Origin: Acidobacteriaceae bacterium
Lineage (GTDB): Bacteria > Acidobacteriota > Terriglobia > Terriglobales > Acidobacteriaceae
NCBI GenBank assembly: GCA_003139795.1
Contig: PLGM01000276.1
Span: 1 to 50,588 of the forward strand
Length of the DNA: 50,588 nt
Direction of reading: 5' to 3'
Shown here: positions 1-10,400 of the stretch, piece by piece
Layout: each line of letters begins with the position of its first letter
Numbering within the stretch: position 1 is the stretch's first letter
Translations under genes and position numbers: made by a program
Notes under the pieces: generated by a model
Database searches by the model: none
The model's input: the letters and a program-made list of their open reading frames with translations, nothing else
What the model was told of the DNA's origin: nothing

Positions 1-285
1 AAAGTAAACGATTTCAATCTGCCTGAAAAATTTGCTGATGCTGGCATTGAACGACAATCCCGATGGGCGCCGGCACGCGGCGAGTTGCGCACCTCGCCGC
101 CCCGGATTTCGGAACAAAGTGCCTCATCAAGTTCGCGCCCCCACCGCTTTCATTTTTGCTCTTTGATTCACTCCATCAGCGAAAGGGCCGCGTTTCTCAT
201 GGGCGATGCTGTCGATTATCCCTCTTGACGACCGACAATTTGGCTCCCATGAGGCGCTGAGTGCAAAGGACTGGACGTTTTCTGT

Positions 286-534
286 TGCAAGTTTCGCCTC
301 GGCAGGTTCCCCGAAGCTGCGGTACTCGTGGATCATCCCCGAAAAGTACTTGAAGACCTGGAAATGGAAGATTTACCCATCTCGCTTGAACACGCGCGGT
401 TGGCGGGCTCGCCCGTTGATCAGCACCAGAATCCATTCGACCGGATGTTGGCGGCACAAGCGCTCCTGGAAGGTCTGACCCTGGTCAGCGCCGACACTGT
501 CTTCGACGATCTTGCCGTATCCCGCCTGTGGTAA
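286..534 (+). pseudogene. Truncated VapC-type PIN-domain toxin remnant
   Basis: Only the C-terminal half of a PIN-domain ribonuclease toxin is recognisable. Read in one frame, the stretch gives KFRLGRFPEA, then DLPISLEHARLAG, NPFDRMLAAQALLEG and LTLVSADTVFD, which are the standard blocks of short VapC proteins. The first conserved aspartate block (a LLLDTHALLW-like start) is absent. Two stops (about 223-228 and 250-252) close this frame upstream, and the residues just before 286 seem to continue in another frame (LSAKDW near 256), suggesting a frameshift. The first in-frame ATG, at 328, would make a 68-residue fragment with no N-terminal catalytic acid. I see no antitoxin gene upstream. It is probably the dead end of a former toxin-antitoxin pair. 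Confidence 0.7.
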
Positions 535-588
535 CCAGGTGACAAGAAAGTTACATTTGCACCGACTCGGAGCTGTTAACCTAAATGT

Positions 589-1284
589 ATGAAATTCGGG
601 GTCCTGGTGTTTCCCGGCTCCAACTGCGACCACGACACATTCCACGTGATCTCCGAGGTTGCCCACCAGCCCGTGACCTTTCTCTGGCACGACGCGGACG
701 ATCTGGCCGGCGTGGATGCGGTCCTGGTTCCGGGCGGTTTTGCCTACGGCGATTACCTGCGCACCGGCGCCATTGCGCGTTTTTCTCCCGTCATGCAGGC
801 GGTGCAGCGGTTTGCCGCCGGCGGCGGTCTCGTCCTCGGCATCTGTAACGGTTTCCAGATTCTCACCGAAGCCGGTCTGCTCCCCGGCGCGCTCATGCGC
901 AATGCCGGCCTCAAATACATCTGCAAGCAGGTTCATCTCCGCGTCGAAACCGCCGATAGTCCATTCACCAACCAACTCGCCAGGGGCGACGTGCTCCGGA
1001 TTCCCATCGGGCACATGGAAGGGAACTATTTTTGCACTCAGGATGAGTTGCATCAGCTTGAAACCGAGGATAGAATCGCCTTCCGCTACGCCACTCCCGG
1101 CGGGGAAATCACCCCGGAAGCGAATCCGAATGGCTCTCTGAGCAACATTGCCGGCATCCTGAACGCCAAAAGAAACGTACTGGGGATGATGCCCCACCCC
1201 GATCGGTCGAGCGAGCAATTGCTCGGATCGTCCGACGGCTGGAAGATTTTTGCCTCCATGGTTGAAGCTCTGGCAACTCATTGA
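589..1284 (+). CDS. purQ: Phosphoribosylformylglycinamidine synthase, glutaminase subunit PurQ
   Basis: PurQ is the class I glutamine amidotransferase subunit that feeds ammonia to PurL for making FGAM in purine synthesis, in the cytoplasm. The 231-residue protein has the expected length and start ([14 protein letters not shown]). The nucleophilic cysteine is Cys86 in GICNGFQ, the oxyanion region is [11 protein letters not shown], and the catalytic histidine is His203 in [10 protein letters not shown]. The residue two after that histidine is Asp205, where many family members carry Glu (HPER). No Shine-Dalgarno sequence is obvious before the ATG. purS and purL, its usual partners, are not adjacent: upstream lies only a toxin remnant, and downstream a PHP phosphatase starts 34 bases after the stop. 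Confidence 0.95.
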   Translation: MKFGVLVFPGSNCDHDTFHVISEVAHQPVTFLWHDADDLAGVDAVLVPGGFAYGDYLRTGAIARFSPVMQAVQRFAAGGGLVLGICNGFQILTEAGLLPGALMRNAGLKYICKQVHLRVETADSPFTNQLARGDVLRIPIGHMEGNYFCTQDELHQLETEDRIAFRYATPGGEITPEANPNGSLSNIAGILNAKRNVLGMMPHPDRSSEQLLGSSDGWKIFASMVEALATH

Positions 1285-1318
1285 GTTTCTGGTCTCAACG
1301 TACGGAGAACGGGTCAAA

Positions 1319-2197
1319 ATGATCGACATTCACCACCATCTGATCTACGGCGTCGACGACGGACCTCCCGATCTGGAAACCTCCCTGGCCATGGCCCACG
1401 AAGCTGCCGCCGAGGGCGTCACCCACATCGTCTGCACCCCCCACGCCAGCGACACGCATCCCTATCAGACCGCGGTGAACCAGGAGCGCCTGGCCGAGTT
1501 GCGCGAACTGCTCAAGGGTGAGCTCCAGTTGAGCCTCGGGTGCGACTTCCACCTGAACGCTTCCAACATCTTCGACGCCATTGAGAACCCTCTCCGTTAT
1601 TCGATCAACGGAAAAGGTTACCTGCTCATCGAGTTCCCCAACATGGTGATCCCTCCCCAGCTCACCGAGGCCATGCGCAGGTTGCAGAACGCCGGCTACA
1701 CCCTCATCATCACCCATCCTGAGCGCAACCAGGCGCTCTACCAGCGCCCCGATCTGCTCGCCGACTGGATGCGCGCGGGATGCCTCATCCAGGTCACCGC
1801 CGCCTCCCTCTACGGGCGCTTCGGCAGGATGGCCGAAGCCTTTGCCAATGAACTGCTCGATCGCAACTGGATCGACTTTCTCGCCACCGACGCGCACAAC
1901 CCCCAGTGGCGGCCGCCGCACCTGAAAAAAGCCTATAAATACGTGGCCAATCGGGTCGGCGAGGAGACCGCACGGAGGTTGTGCATCACCAATCCTCAGG
2001 CCGCTGTGGAAGGAGCCTTGTGGCCGGATCAGCCTGAGCCCGTCGGGCTGTGGGACCGTGTGCCGCTGAAGTTCGATCCCAACCGTCTCTCCACCAATTC
2101 CAGGAAAGCATCCGGCAAGAATGGTTCACGCCAGAACGGAACCGGCGCTCCCGAGGCGAAGGCAAGGAGCTTTTGGGATCGCCTGTTCGCGCGGTAA
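1319..2197 (+). CDS. CpsB/YwqE-type metal-dependent tyrosine-protein phosphatase (PHP fold)
   Basis: This 292-residue protein matches the CpsB/CapC family of PHP-fold phosphatases, which dephosphorylate BY-kinases controlling polysaccharide export. Metal-binding signatures run in order: [14 protein letters not shown] at the N terminus, CTPHAS, ITHPERN and TDAHN. The start chosen here has GGAG about 11 bases upstream and begins directly with the metal motif. An upstream in-frame start at 1250 would overlap purQ and add 23 unrelated residues. The last 40 or so residues are a basic, Ser/Asn-rich tail ending SFWDRLFAR, beyond the usual family length. No BY-kinase or capsule gene is visible nearby, so the substrate is unknown. 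Confidence 0.88.
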   Translation: MIDIHHHLIYGVDDGPPDLETSLAMAHEAAAEGVTHIVCTPHASDTHPYQTAVNQERLAELRELLKGELQLSLGCDFHLNASNIFDAIENPLRYSINGKGYLLIEFPNMVIPPQLTEAMRRLQNAGYTLIITHPERNQALYQRPDLLADWMRAGCLIQVTAASLYGRFGRMAEAFANELLDRNWIDFLATDAHNPQWRPPHLKKAYKYVANRVGEETARRLCITNPQAAVEGALWPDQPEPVGLWDRVPLKFDPNRLSTNSRKASGKNGSRQNGTGAPEAKARSFWDRLFAR

Positions 2198-2245
2198 ATG
2201 CGCCACCTTGGGGAGGGTCTCTGGAACGAAAGATGAGGCTGCCCA

Positions 2246-2809
2246 ATGATCGCTTCAACCCTGATGAACATTCTCCAGAACGTGGCTGTCTCCGTAATCA
2301 GCGGAGTACTCGTTCCAATTCTGCTCGCACGGATACTCAAGGGAAGAGGACGGCCGAAACTCACCATCAACTACCGGATCGTTCTGTCTTTGACCTTGGC
2401 GGCAGCAGTCTTTGGTGTACTGTATTTCTTCGTGAATCCCAAGCCGGAGGTCTGGATTGCCGGAACAGAAGAAATGGCTCCTTCTGTGTCGGAGAATGGG
2501 GAAACTCAGTATGACTTTAAGTTGAACGGATACGTGACGCACTGGAACGGAAATGTCTATCTTGTAGTAAAACCGATCAATTCCTCCTTCTGGTATATTC
2601 AGCCGCCGACGGTTTACGTGGGTCCGGCCGAAAACGGAAGGCGGGACTGGGCAGGTCAAGCATCTTTCAAGACCAACGTAGAAGGTGCTGGGGAAAAATT
2701 CAACATATACGCCATAGCTACGTCCGCCAAATACAAGGGAAATGAGGCGCTCTCCGCCGAACCGGATGGCTATGAGTCGAATATGAACTCTCTGACACGC
2801 CACCGATAG
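2246..2809 (+). CDS. Small membrane protein of unknown function
   Basis: I do not recognise this 187-residue protein. It has two hydrophobic segments, about residues 8-27 (LQNVAVSVISGVLVPILLAR) and 46-64 (IVLSLTLAAAVFGVLYFFV), separated by a short basic loop. A C-terminal domain of about 120 residues follows, rich in aromatic residues (NSSFWYIQPPTVYV, WAGQASFKT, EKFNIYAIATSAKY). That part reads like a compact beta-rich domain, presumably on one face of the membrane. Base composition is visibly lower in GC than the neighbours, hinting at a separate origin. The ORF starts 48 bases after the phosphatase gene, and I saw no terminator between them. The call as a real gene rests on coherent hydropathy and composition. 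Confidence 0.6.
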   Translation: MIASTLMNILQNVAVSVISGVLVPILLARILKGRGRPKLTINYRIVLSLTLAAAVFGVLYFFVNPKPEVWIAGTEEMAPSVSENGETQYDFKLNGYVTHWNGNVYLVVKPINSSFWYIQPPTVYVGPAENGRRDWAGQASFKTNVEGAGEKFNIYAIATSAKYKGNEALSAEPDGYESNMNSLTRHR

Positions 2810-2859
2810 CGCATCGACCGGGCTCGCTCAGTACTTCGGCTCACTGGCGGCAAGCTGGC

Positions 2860-3594
2860 TTACAACCCCAGCCCGCCATCTACGGCCAGAATCTGGCCGG
2901 TCACAAAGTGCGGCCCGGTGGCAAAGAAGAGCACGGCCTGGGCAATATCGTCCACCGTCCCGTTGCGCTGCATAGGGGTCTTGACGGAAAAATGCGCTGC
3001 CTGCCATGCATCGCTCTCTTCCATCTCAATCCATCCCGGCGCCACGCAGTTCACGCTTACCTGCGGCGCAAAGGCCTTGGCCATGGCCTGCGTCAGCATG
3101 TGCAGCGCGGCCTTCGAACTTGAGTAGTGCGCGTGGCCGGCCCAGGCGTGAATCCCGCCCAGCGAGCCGATGTTCACAATCCTGCCCTCCACCGCCCGCA
3201 GGTGGTTCAATGCCTCCCGCGCCACCAGAAACGGCCCCCGCGCATTGGTCTCAAAGACCGCGTCCCACGCCTCCAGGCTGATGCGCTCCAGCGGAACAGC
3301 CGCAAAGACGGCGGCGTTGTTCACCACCACGTCCAGCCGTCCAAACCTGTCGGCAATCAAGGCTATCGCCTCGCGCACCGAGGCCTCCGAGCGCACATCG
3401 CATGCCACCGCCAAAGCGCGGCATCCCAGTGATTCGATCTCCTCCGCCGTCTGCGCGGCCTCAGCCTGGGAATTTCGATAGGTGATCGCCACATCCGCGC
3501 CCGTCCCCGCCAGAGCCAGGGCAATCCCCCGCCCTATGCGCCGTGCGCCCCCGGTGACCAGTGCCGATTTGCCGCTCAGGAGTTGGGTTGGCAT
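2860..3594 (-). CDS. SDR-family oxidoreductase, pteridine-reductase-like
   Basis: This is a classical short-chain dehydrogenase of about 244 residues with a Rossmann fold. The cofactor motif is TGGARRIG (residues 14-21). That is TGxxxRxG, the form typical of pteridine reductase/FolM-like enzymes, rather than the TGxxxGxG of FabG-type proteins. NNAAVF follows, then the active site with Ser in NIGSLGG and the YxxxK pair in HYSSSK. The C terminus (VTGQILAVDGGLGL) is canonical. An ATG at 3594 is preferred over the GTG one codon upstream. NADPH use is expected from the basic residues after the first strand (YRNSQAEAA). Dihydropterin reduction is an inference from the motif; a FabG-like role is the alternative. 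Confidence 0.85.
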   Translation of the reverse strand: MPTQLLSGKSALVTGGARRIGRGIALALAGTGADVAITYRNSQAEAAQTAEEIESLGCRALAVACDVRSEASVREAIALIADRFGRLDVVVNNAAVFAAVPLERISLEAWDAVFETNARGPFLVAREALNHLRAVEGRIVNIGSLGGIHAWAGHAHYSSSKAALHMLTQAMAKAFAPQVSVNCVAPGWIEMEESDAWQAAHFSVKTPMQRNGTVDDIAQAVLFFATGPHFVTGQILAVDGGLGL

Positions 3595-3650
3595 CACAAG
3601 TCAATCAGCGATTTCGGAATCTCGAGTTGCGCCTGTTGCTCCGCACTGCC

Positions 3651-4223
3651 CTAATGCGGCTGCGGCTGGCTGGGCTGCGGGTTCGGCTGCGTGCCGGCGT
3701 CGGCCGGCTTGGCCGACGCCGGCGTCGCCCCTGGCGCAGCGTCCTTGGCGGGAGCCGCATCCGGGCTCTTGCCGCCCACCTCGGATGCGTCGTGAATCTT
3801 GTAAATCGAGTACTGCTCGCCCGGCCGCTTCATCCGGATCTCGATGGCCATCTCCGCCTTGTCGACCTTGTAGTCCTCTCCATAGGTCTGAAAACCGCGC
3901 GCGATCACCTGCAACCGCACCGTGTCCCCGATCGGCAGCACATCGATGATGGTCTTGCCGTCCTCATTGGTCTTCAGCTCCATGTTCCCCTTGTCCTTCT
4001 CCCCCTGCATGGGGTGAAAGACCACCGCGGCGTTCTCGATCGGCTTGCCGTTCACATCGCGCACAATAGTCACTTCGATCTTCGCGGTCGGCGGGGGACT
4101 CTTGTACTTGCGGCCACGCTTGGTGGTGTCCTGAGCGCCGGCAGTGAGCAGGCTGGCGGCCAGGCCGGCTACGGCCACGAAGACGCTGAGACGAAAAATG
4201 GAGCGGCGCAACATGGCCTCCAT
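3651..4223 (-). CDS. Secreted carboxypeptidase-regulatory-like domain protein
   Basis: The 190-residue product begins with a signal peptide (LRRSIFRLSVFVAVAGLAASLLTAGAQ). One CarboxypepD_reg/Ig-like beta-sandwich follows at about residues 45-130, with KIEVTIVRDVNGKPIENAAVVF, a glycine turn and VRLQVIARGFQTYGEDY. The C terminus is a low-complexity Ala/Pro/Lys tail ending in PQPSQPQPH. The frame stays open far upstream, antisense to groES, but the signal peptide fixes the real start at 4223 or 4214. It is transcribed divergently from groESL. Such single-domain proteins are common in acidobacteria. A role in the cell envelope is inferred and no enzymatic motif is present. Confidence 0.8.
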   Translation of the reverse strand: MEAMLRRSIFRLSVFVAVAGLAASLLTAGAQDTTKRGRKYKSPPPTAKIEVTIVRDVNGKPIENAAVVFHPMQGEKDKGNMELKTNEDGKTIIDVLPIGDTVRLQVIARGFQTYGEDYKVDKAEMAIEIRMKRPGEQYSIYKIHDASEVGGKSPDAAPAKDAAPGATPASAKPADAGTQPNPQPSQPQPH

Positions 4224-4304
4224 TGTAAACGGTTTGACGGGGCCAGGGACAGCGGGTGAGCCGAATCTCGACGCGCGCGGCCCCTGCTCGACGCCATCAT
4301 ACTT

Positions 4305-4325
4305 TATGAGTGAAATCCACTCATA
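4305..4325. promoter_or_regulatory. Inverted repeat TATGAGTG-N5-CACTCATA, possible operator
   Basis: Two perfect 8-base arms separated by AAATC lie between the divergent secreted-protein gene and the groES promoter. The half-site TGAGTG resembles the TetR operator half-sites seen at 33.3 and 34.0 kb, but the spacing differs by one base. It lies about 82 bases upstream of the leftward start codon. Which gene it serves is unknown. Confidence 0.4.
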
Positions 4326-4341
4326 TTTTAACAATGCCCAC

Positions 4342-4370
4342 TTGACATTTCCTCTCCTATTCTCTATCGT
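4342..4370 (+). promoter_or_regulatory. Sigma70-type promoter of groESL
   Basis: A perfect TTGACA (-35) at 4342-4347 is followed by a 17-base spacer and TATCGT (-10, four of six consensus bases) at 4365-4370. The CIRCE operator begins on the last base of the -10 element, the usual arrangement for HrcA-repressed chaperonin operons. The leader to groES is about 165 bases. Confidence 0.75.
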
Positions 4371-4396
4371 TAGCAATTGGAAGGCGAGAGTGCTAG
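4370..4396 (+). promoter_or_regulatory. CIRCE operator (HrcA binding site)
   Basis: The sequence reads TTAGCAATT, nine bases, then GAGTGCTAG. The consensus is TTAGCACTC-N9-GAGTGCTAA: the right arm matches eight of nine bases and the left arm seven of nine, and the spacing is exact. HrcA would repress groESL here in the absence of heat stress. hrcA itself is not in the window. Confidence 0.88.
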
Positions 4397-4542
4397 CACG
4401 CGGCTGGCAGAACTGCTCAGCACGGCTGCGACAGCTCCGCTGCGGCCCGCACGGCGCAACTTCCAGAGCTCTATTCTTGAAAACCACTCGAATCCCGTGG
4501 CTGGGGCTCAACCCTGCCCGGATCTGAAGGAGAAGCGAAGCA

Positions 4543-4854
4543 ATGGCATCAACATCGGTAGCAACCACATTCACCCCCCTCCACGACCGCATCCTCGTCC
4601 GCCGTCTGGAAGAGGGCGAAACAGTCCGCGGTGGGATCATCATCCCCGACAGCGCCAAGGAAAAGCCCCAGGAGGGCGAAGTCATCGCCGTCGGCAAGGG
4701 CAAGTCCAACGACGAAGGCAAGGTCTTCCCCCTCGACGTCAAGGCGGGCGACAAGGTCCTCTTCGGCAAGTACTCCGGCACGGAGATCAAGATCGACGGC
4801 GAAGAGTTCCTGATCATGCGCGAGGAAGAAGTTCTCGGCATCGTCAAGAAGTAG
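4543..4854 (+). CDS. groES: Co-chaperonin GroES
   Basis: GroES caps the GroEL ring. The 103-residue protein has all family landmarks: the N-terminal strand [15 protein letters not shown], the mobile loop [18 protein letters not shown] that contacts Gro[11 protein letters not shown], and [33 protein letters not shown]. An AAGGAG ribosome-binding site sits about ten bases before the ATG. The first eight residues (MASTSVAT) extend slightly beyond the usual start. It is the first gene of the CIRCE-controlled operon. Confidence 0.97.
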   Translation: MASTSVATTFTPLHDRILVRRLEEGETVRGGIIIPDSAKEKPQEGEVIAVGKGKSNDEGKVFPLDVKAGDKVLFGKYSGTEIKIDGEEFLIMREEEVLGIVKK

Positions 4855-4921
4855 CCTGACAGCCGCGCTCGGCGCGTGTTCGCGGTGCTTGCGGAGTTAG
4901 CAAGTCAGCCCGTCGGCAAGA

Positions 4922-6638
<1,717 letters not shown>

Positions 6639-6671
6639 ACCGCCTCGGCAACCGCGCTTTCGCGCAAAACC

Positions 6672-6704
6672 AAAAGGCCTCCAGCTTCAGCTGGAGGCCT
6701 TTTT
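6672..6704 (+). terminator. Rho-independent terminator of groESL
   Basis: An 11-base perfect stem (AGGCCTCCAGC / GCTGGAGGCCT) with a TTCA loop is followed by a run of T, with A's on the 5' side extending the pairing. It lies 34 bases after the groEL stop. Confidence 0.92.
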
Positions 6705-6811
6705 CGCACTATCCTTTTTGTCTCCGGACCTCGAAGCGCCCCGGCGCCGTCGAACCAACCAGGCCTGCTCCGTCTGCCGGCGCCACAGCCCGGCCCAATC
6801 CGCCCTCCGGT

Positions 6812-7048
6812 CTAGGAGGACATCGCCGCCCTGCCCGGGACGGCCGTCTGCCGCAGCGAACGCAACCACCCCGCCGAAAGCCACGGCCCCGGAATCGCGA
6901 ACTCACTCCAGCCGCAGTCCAGGCACACCTGTACGTCTGGCGAGGGGGTCATGGGAGGGTGGCTGAGAGTGCGGGGGCTATTGCGATAAAGACGGATCTC
7001 CGCAGGGATAACAGACAGAGCAGCGGATTGGCACTTTGGGCAAATCAT
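6812..7048 (-). CDS. Small zinc-ribbon protein
   Basis: The 78-residue protein starts MICPKCQSAALSVIPAEIRL, and a second cysteine pair follows in VCLDCGWSEFAIP, giving CPxC-N(about 36)-CxxC, a typical zinc ribbon. The layout (CPxC, then PAEI, then VCLDCGxxxFxIP) matches small proteins I associate with acidobacterial genomes, whose role is unknown to me. GAGG lies eight bases before the ATG. The remaining residues (LSAGWLRSLRQTAVPGRAAMSS) look unstructured. It lies convergent to groEL and downstream of the TonB receptor gene, with a terminator between. A DNA- or protein-binding role is possible, but nothing shows which. Confidence 0.62.
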   Translation of the reverse strand: MICPKCQSAALSVIPAEIRLYRNSPRTLSHPPMTPSPDVQVCLDCGWSEFAIPGPWLSAGWLRSLRQTAVPGRAAMSS

Positions 7049-7419
7049 GTGTACACCTCAATAAATCAAGGAAACAAGCGCTTCAGGGGCAATCAAAAAC
7101 AGCAAAGCACACCCAACTGTAATCCGAATACGGCCACGTTTACAACAGGAACTTTCCCAAAAAGCGAAACGCAGGCCAGCAATTCTTCCCGTTTCGAAAT
7201 ACGATTTGACTACATCAAACTGTCTTTAACCTTTGTACCGCTCAACCCGGCCTCTACCCCCCATCCACCTTTGCGCGTCCATCTCTTCGTTCCCCTGCTT
7301 TCTCCTCATGCGTCCCAACGGATCAAGCCCCCATTCCCGCCGCAAACACCCATTGCCCAAAATGCGGATCGGGGTCCCCGAAGGGACCCCGATTTGCCGG
7401 TCTCGCTCGAACAGCAAGG
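7049..7419. other. Intergenic region without a recognisable gene
   Basis: This stretch carries the leader of the zinc-ribbon gene at its left end and the terminator of TonB receptor 1 at its right end (7368-7393). It is AT-richer than the surroundings at 7060-7220. The short open frames inside have no protein-like composition. Confidence 0.5.
7368..7393 (-). terminator. Stable UUCG-capped hairpin after TonB receptor 1
   Basis: On the minus strand the stem ATCGGGGTCCC pairs perfectly with GGGACCCCGAT around a TTCG tetraloop, followed shortly by TTTT. It starts 27 bases beyond the receptor stop codon, as expected for a terminator or 3' stabiliser. Confidence 0.7.
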
Positions 7420-10400
7420 TCAGTAGGTGATGTGAATCCCCATGGTGAAGGCCCTGGCCCCGCCGATGGTGCCCAGCACGGAACCGAAGTTGGCGGCGTT
7501 GTTGGGGCAGCCGCCGCTGACGGCATACACCGAGACGCAGGTACCCGTGTTGAGCGGGATAAGGGTCGGAATGGTCAGCGATTTACCCGAACCGGTGGAA
7601 TAGGGCAACTGATCCAGATTGGCCAGCGCGGATTGCTGGTCAGCCGGGCTATTGCTGGTCACGATCTGGCCGTAGTTGACGTAGTAGTACTTGCCAGGCT
7701 CGCAATTGTTGCCCGCGGCAGTCGCGGTGGTGGAGCAGGCAGAGTTCTGGCGAATCTGTCCCTGGTCCATCGGGACATCCAGGCTGGTGGTGTTGGTCAC
7801 GTTGAAGATGTTGAGCTCATACTGCAAGCCCACCTTTTCCGTCACATGAAAGTTCTTGCGCACCGACAGGTCGAGCCGCTTCTGCCCCGCCTGGCGGAAC
7901 AGGTTGCGCTGTCCCTGCGCGAAGTCCGTCTCGTAGATGTCAGACGGCTCGGAGGCGCTTGAAGTAGGAATGCCCATCTGGCCCGGAGCGAGATAGTTGA
8001 TCGAGATCTGCGTGGGATCGAGGGCCGGCATATAGCTCCCGCCCGAGGTGCGGAATGGACCCGAGTTCCCCGTCAGGACCGACTTCGGATTGGATGGGTT
8101 CTTGATTCCCAACACCGGGTTCATCAGGGTTGGATAGTTGCCGAAGTAAACGCTGCCCACCGCGCCGTAGAACTCATAGAGCGAATACGGCTCGCCGCTT
8201 TGCAGGATGCCGACGCCGGTCAGATGCCAGTCGTTGGCAATATACGAAGCCGGCGTGTGCTCCTTGACCAGGTTGGGCGACGAAGCCTGGAAGTTGGCGC
8301 TGAACACATGCTTGCGGTCGAAGTCCGACGAAGCCCACGAGTCGCGCAGGTGGTTCGGGTTGTCGCCGGTAAAGAAGAGTCCGATGTCGCTCTGCTCATC
8401 CAGGGCGTGGCTATAGGTATAGCTGACGCCCGCCTGGAAGTTGTGCGAAAGGCGCTTCTCGAGGTGCGATTCCAGGGCGTCGTAGGCCGAGTTGCCCACC
8501 GTTTTGAAGAAAGCGGCGTTGGGGCTGTAGCCGACATAGGGGGCGCGGAAGTCCGTATTCCCGCCATCGGCCGTATTCCATGGCTCGCCGGGGATGGGGT
8601 CATAATCGTACCCGTCGCTCATCGAGTTCTGGTTCAGCACTTCGAATCCGTAGGTAGCCGTCTCGCCGTGAATGGGGTTGCTCGAGGTTGCGATTCCGGG
8701 CTCGTTGAAGGGCACCGGGACCACCGCATGGCGGCCGCGATTGCCGGTGTAGCCGACGATGAGGGCCAGGTCGTTGCGAGGCTGCCACTGCACGTTCAAG
8801 GTGTAGTTCATCGTGTACGGCAGCACATTGTCCTTGTCGTAGGCGCCGAAGTTCAACGTCGCCGTGCAGTCGGTGTAGCCTTCCTGGTTGTCGACTCCGC
8901 CGCAATTCGGGCCATAGTATTTGCTTTGTCCGGTCATGATGTTGAGCTGATTCTGCAGCGCCTGGGTGATGGTGCCGGGGTCGGAGCTGGGCGGGATGTA
9001 GGTCGATTTGGTGAGCGCGGTGCCCAGCGGATTCTCCAGCATCTTGCCGTTGCCCACCACGTAACTGGCCAGCGGCGCCGACTCGGTGACGCCGAACGGA
9101 CCGCCGTTGCCGCTCCCCGCCGGCTGCGACAGGTAGCTGAACAGCTCGCCGCGGTCGTAGTACATGCCCGCGCCGCCGCTCACCACGATATTGCCGTGGT
9201 ATTTCTTCGGCGACCATGCAAAACCGAGACGCGGCGAGATGCCCCACTGCCGTCCGTCAAGAGTCGAGTCGGTGGTCCCGGACGTCGGGTCGTACTTGTT
9301 GTTGCCGGCAATCACAAAGCCGGCGTTGGTCACGTTGAAACCGCTGGTGGTGTCGCCGGTCACGTTGTACAGGGCCGGATCGAAGTTGAACATGTTGCCG
9401 AATTTCTCGGTCATGCCGCCGTGGTAGTCGTAGCGCACCCCCGCGGTGATGCTCAGATTCGACCGCGCCTGCCACTTGTCCTGAAGGTAGCCGGAAAGCT
9501 CGTTGGTGCGGTAGTAGCGATCCGCGTTGTTGCGTCCGCTTTTAGGATCGATCGTTTCCACCACATTGGAACTGCTCACGTCGCCTTCCAGGAAGGTCTG
9601 GAAGTTCTTCGCCTCCACCTGCGCGATGCCATTGCGATTGTTGGTGATGTTCAGTTGCGTGTAGCTGTAGCCGCCGCCGGCCACCAGGGTGTGCCGCCCC
9701 GCGGTAAAGATCAGGTTGGTGGAGGGGTTCAGGCGGTTTTGATAATACCCCATGTCGGCAAACGAACTGTACGGGCCGACCTTCAGCGCAGGGATGCCGC
9801 TGGCCTCGCTGTTGGCAGGAAAATCCTTGAGCAGCAGGCCGGGCAATCCGGGAGCATAGCCGGTTTCGCCGGCCCCAATTCCAAAATCCGATGCGCCTCC
9901 CGAATTCGTAAGCGTCTGGTCGTAATGGCCGAAGGAGCCCATGCGCACAAAGCCCAGGCGCTGTTCCCAGTTCAGGCGTGTACCGAGGGAAATGGTGTTG
10001 TCGATGGCCGCAACCTGCGAACCGTTGTTCTGGGTCACTGGAAAACCGCCGGTCTCTGAGTAGCCATAGGGCTTGTTGACAGGCGCGTTCTGATAGAAGT
10101 ACTTCACTGAGAAGCGGTCGCCCTTGCTCACGTCCCAATCCACGGAAGCTGTCGCCTGATCGGCAGTCAGGATCGAGGTGCCGAGCAGCGTGACGTTCGG
10201 TTCCCCGAATTGATAGGGGCCGGTGATCTGCGGCGACGGAATGAGGTAACTGCCGTCGGCCAGCTTGGCATTCATCAGTGCCGATGCGATCGGGTCGATA
10301 GCGCTGGTGAACGCCTTTCCGTTGTTCCAGGCGGTGGCCGCGGCCTGCAGGCCGGCCGTGGAACGGTCATCGGTGAGCCCGGGAGGCACCGTCATTTGCG

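Noticed and set aside
4224-4847. N-terminal extension of the secreted CarboxypepD_reg frame antisense to groES
   Set aside because: The signal peptide marks the true start at 4223 or 4214, and the extension overlaps the groES coding sequence and the CIRCE promoter.
8200-10059. 619-codon antisense frame within TonB receptor 1
   Set aside because: Low-complexity Val/Arg/Ala/Gly translation opposite a clearly coding gene.
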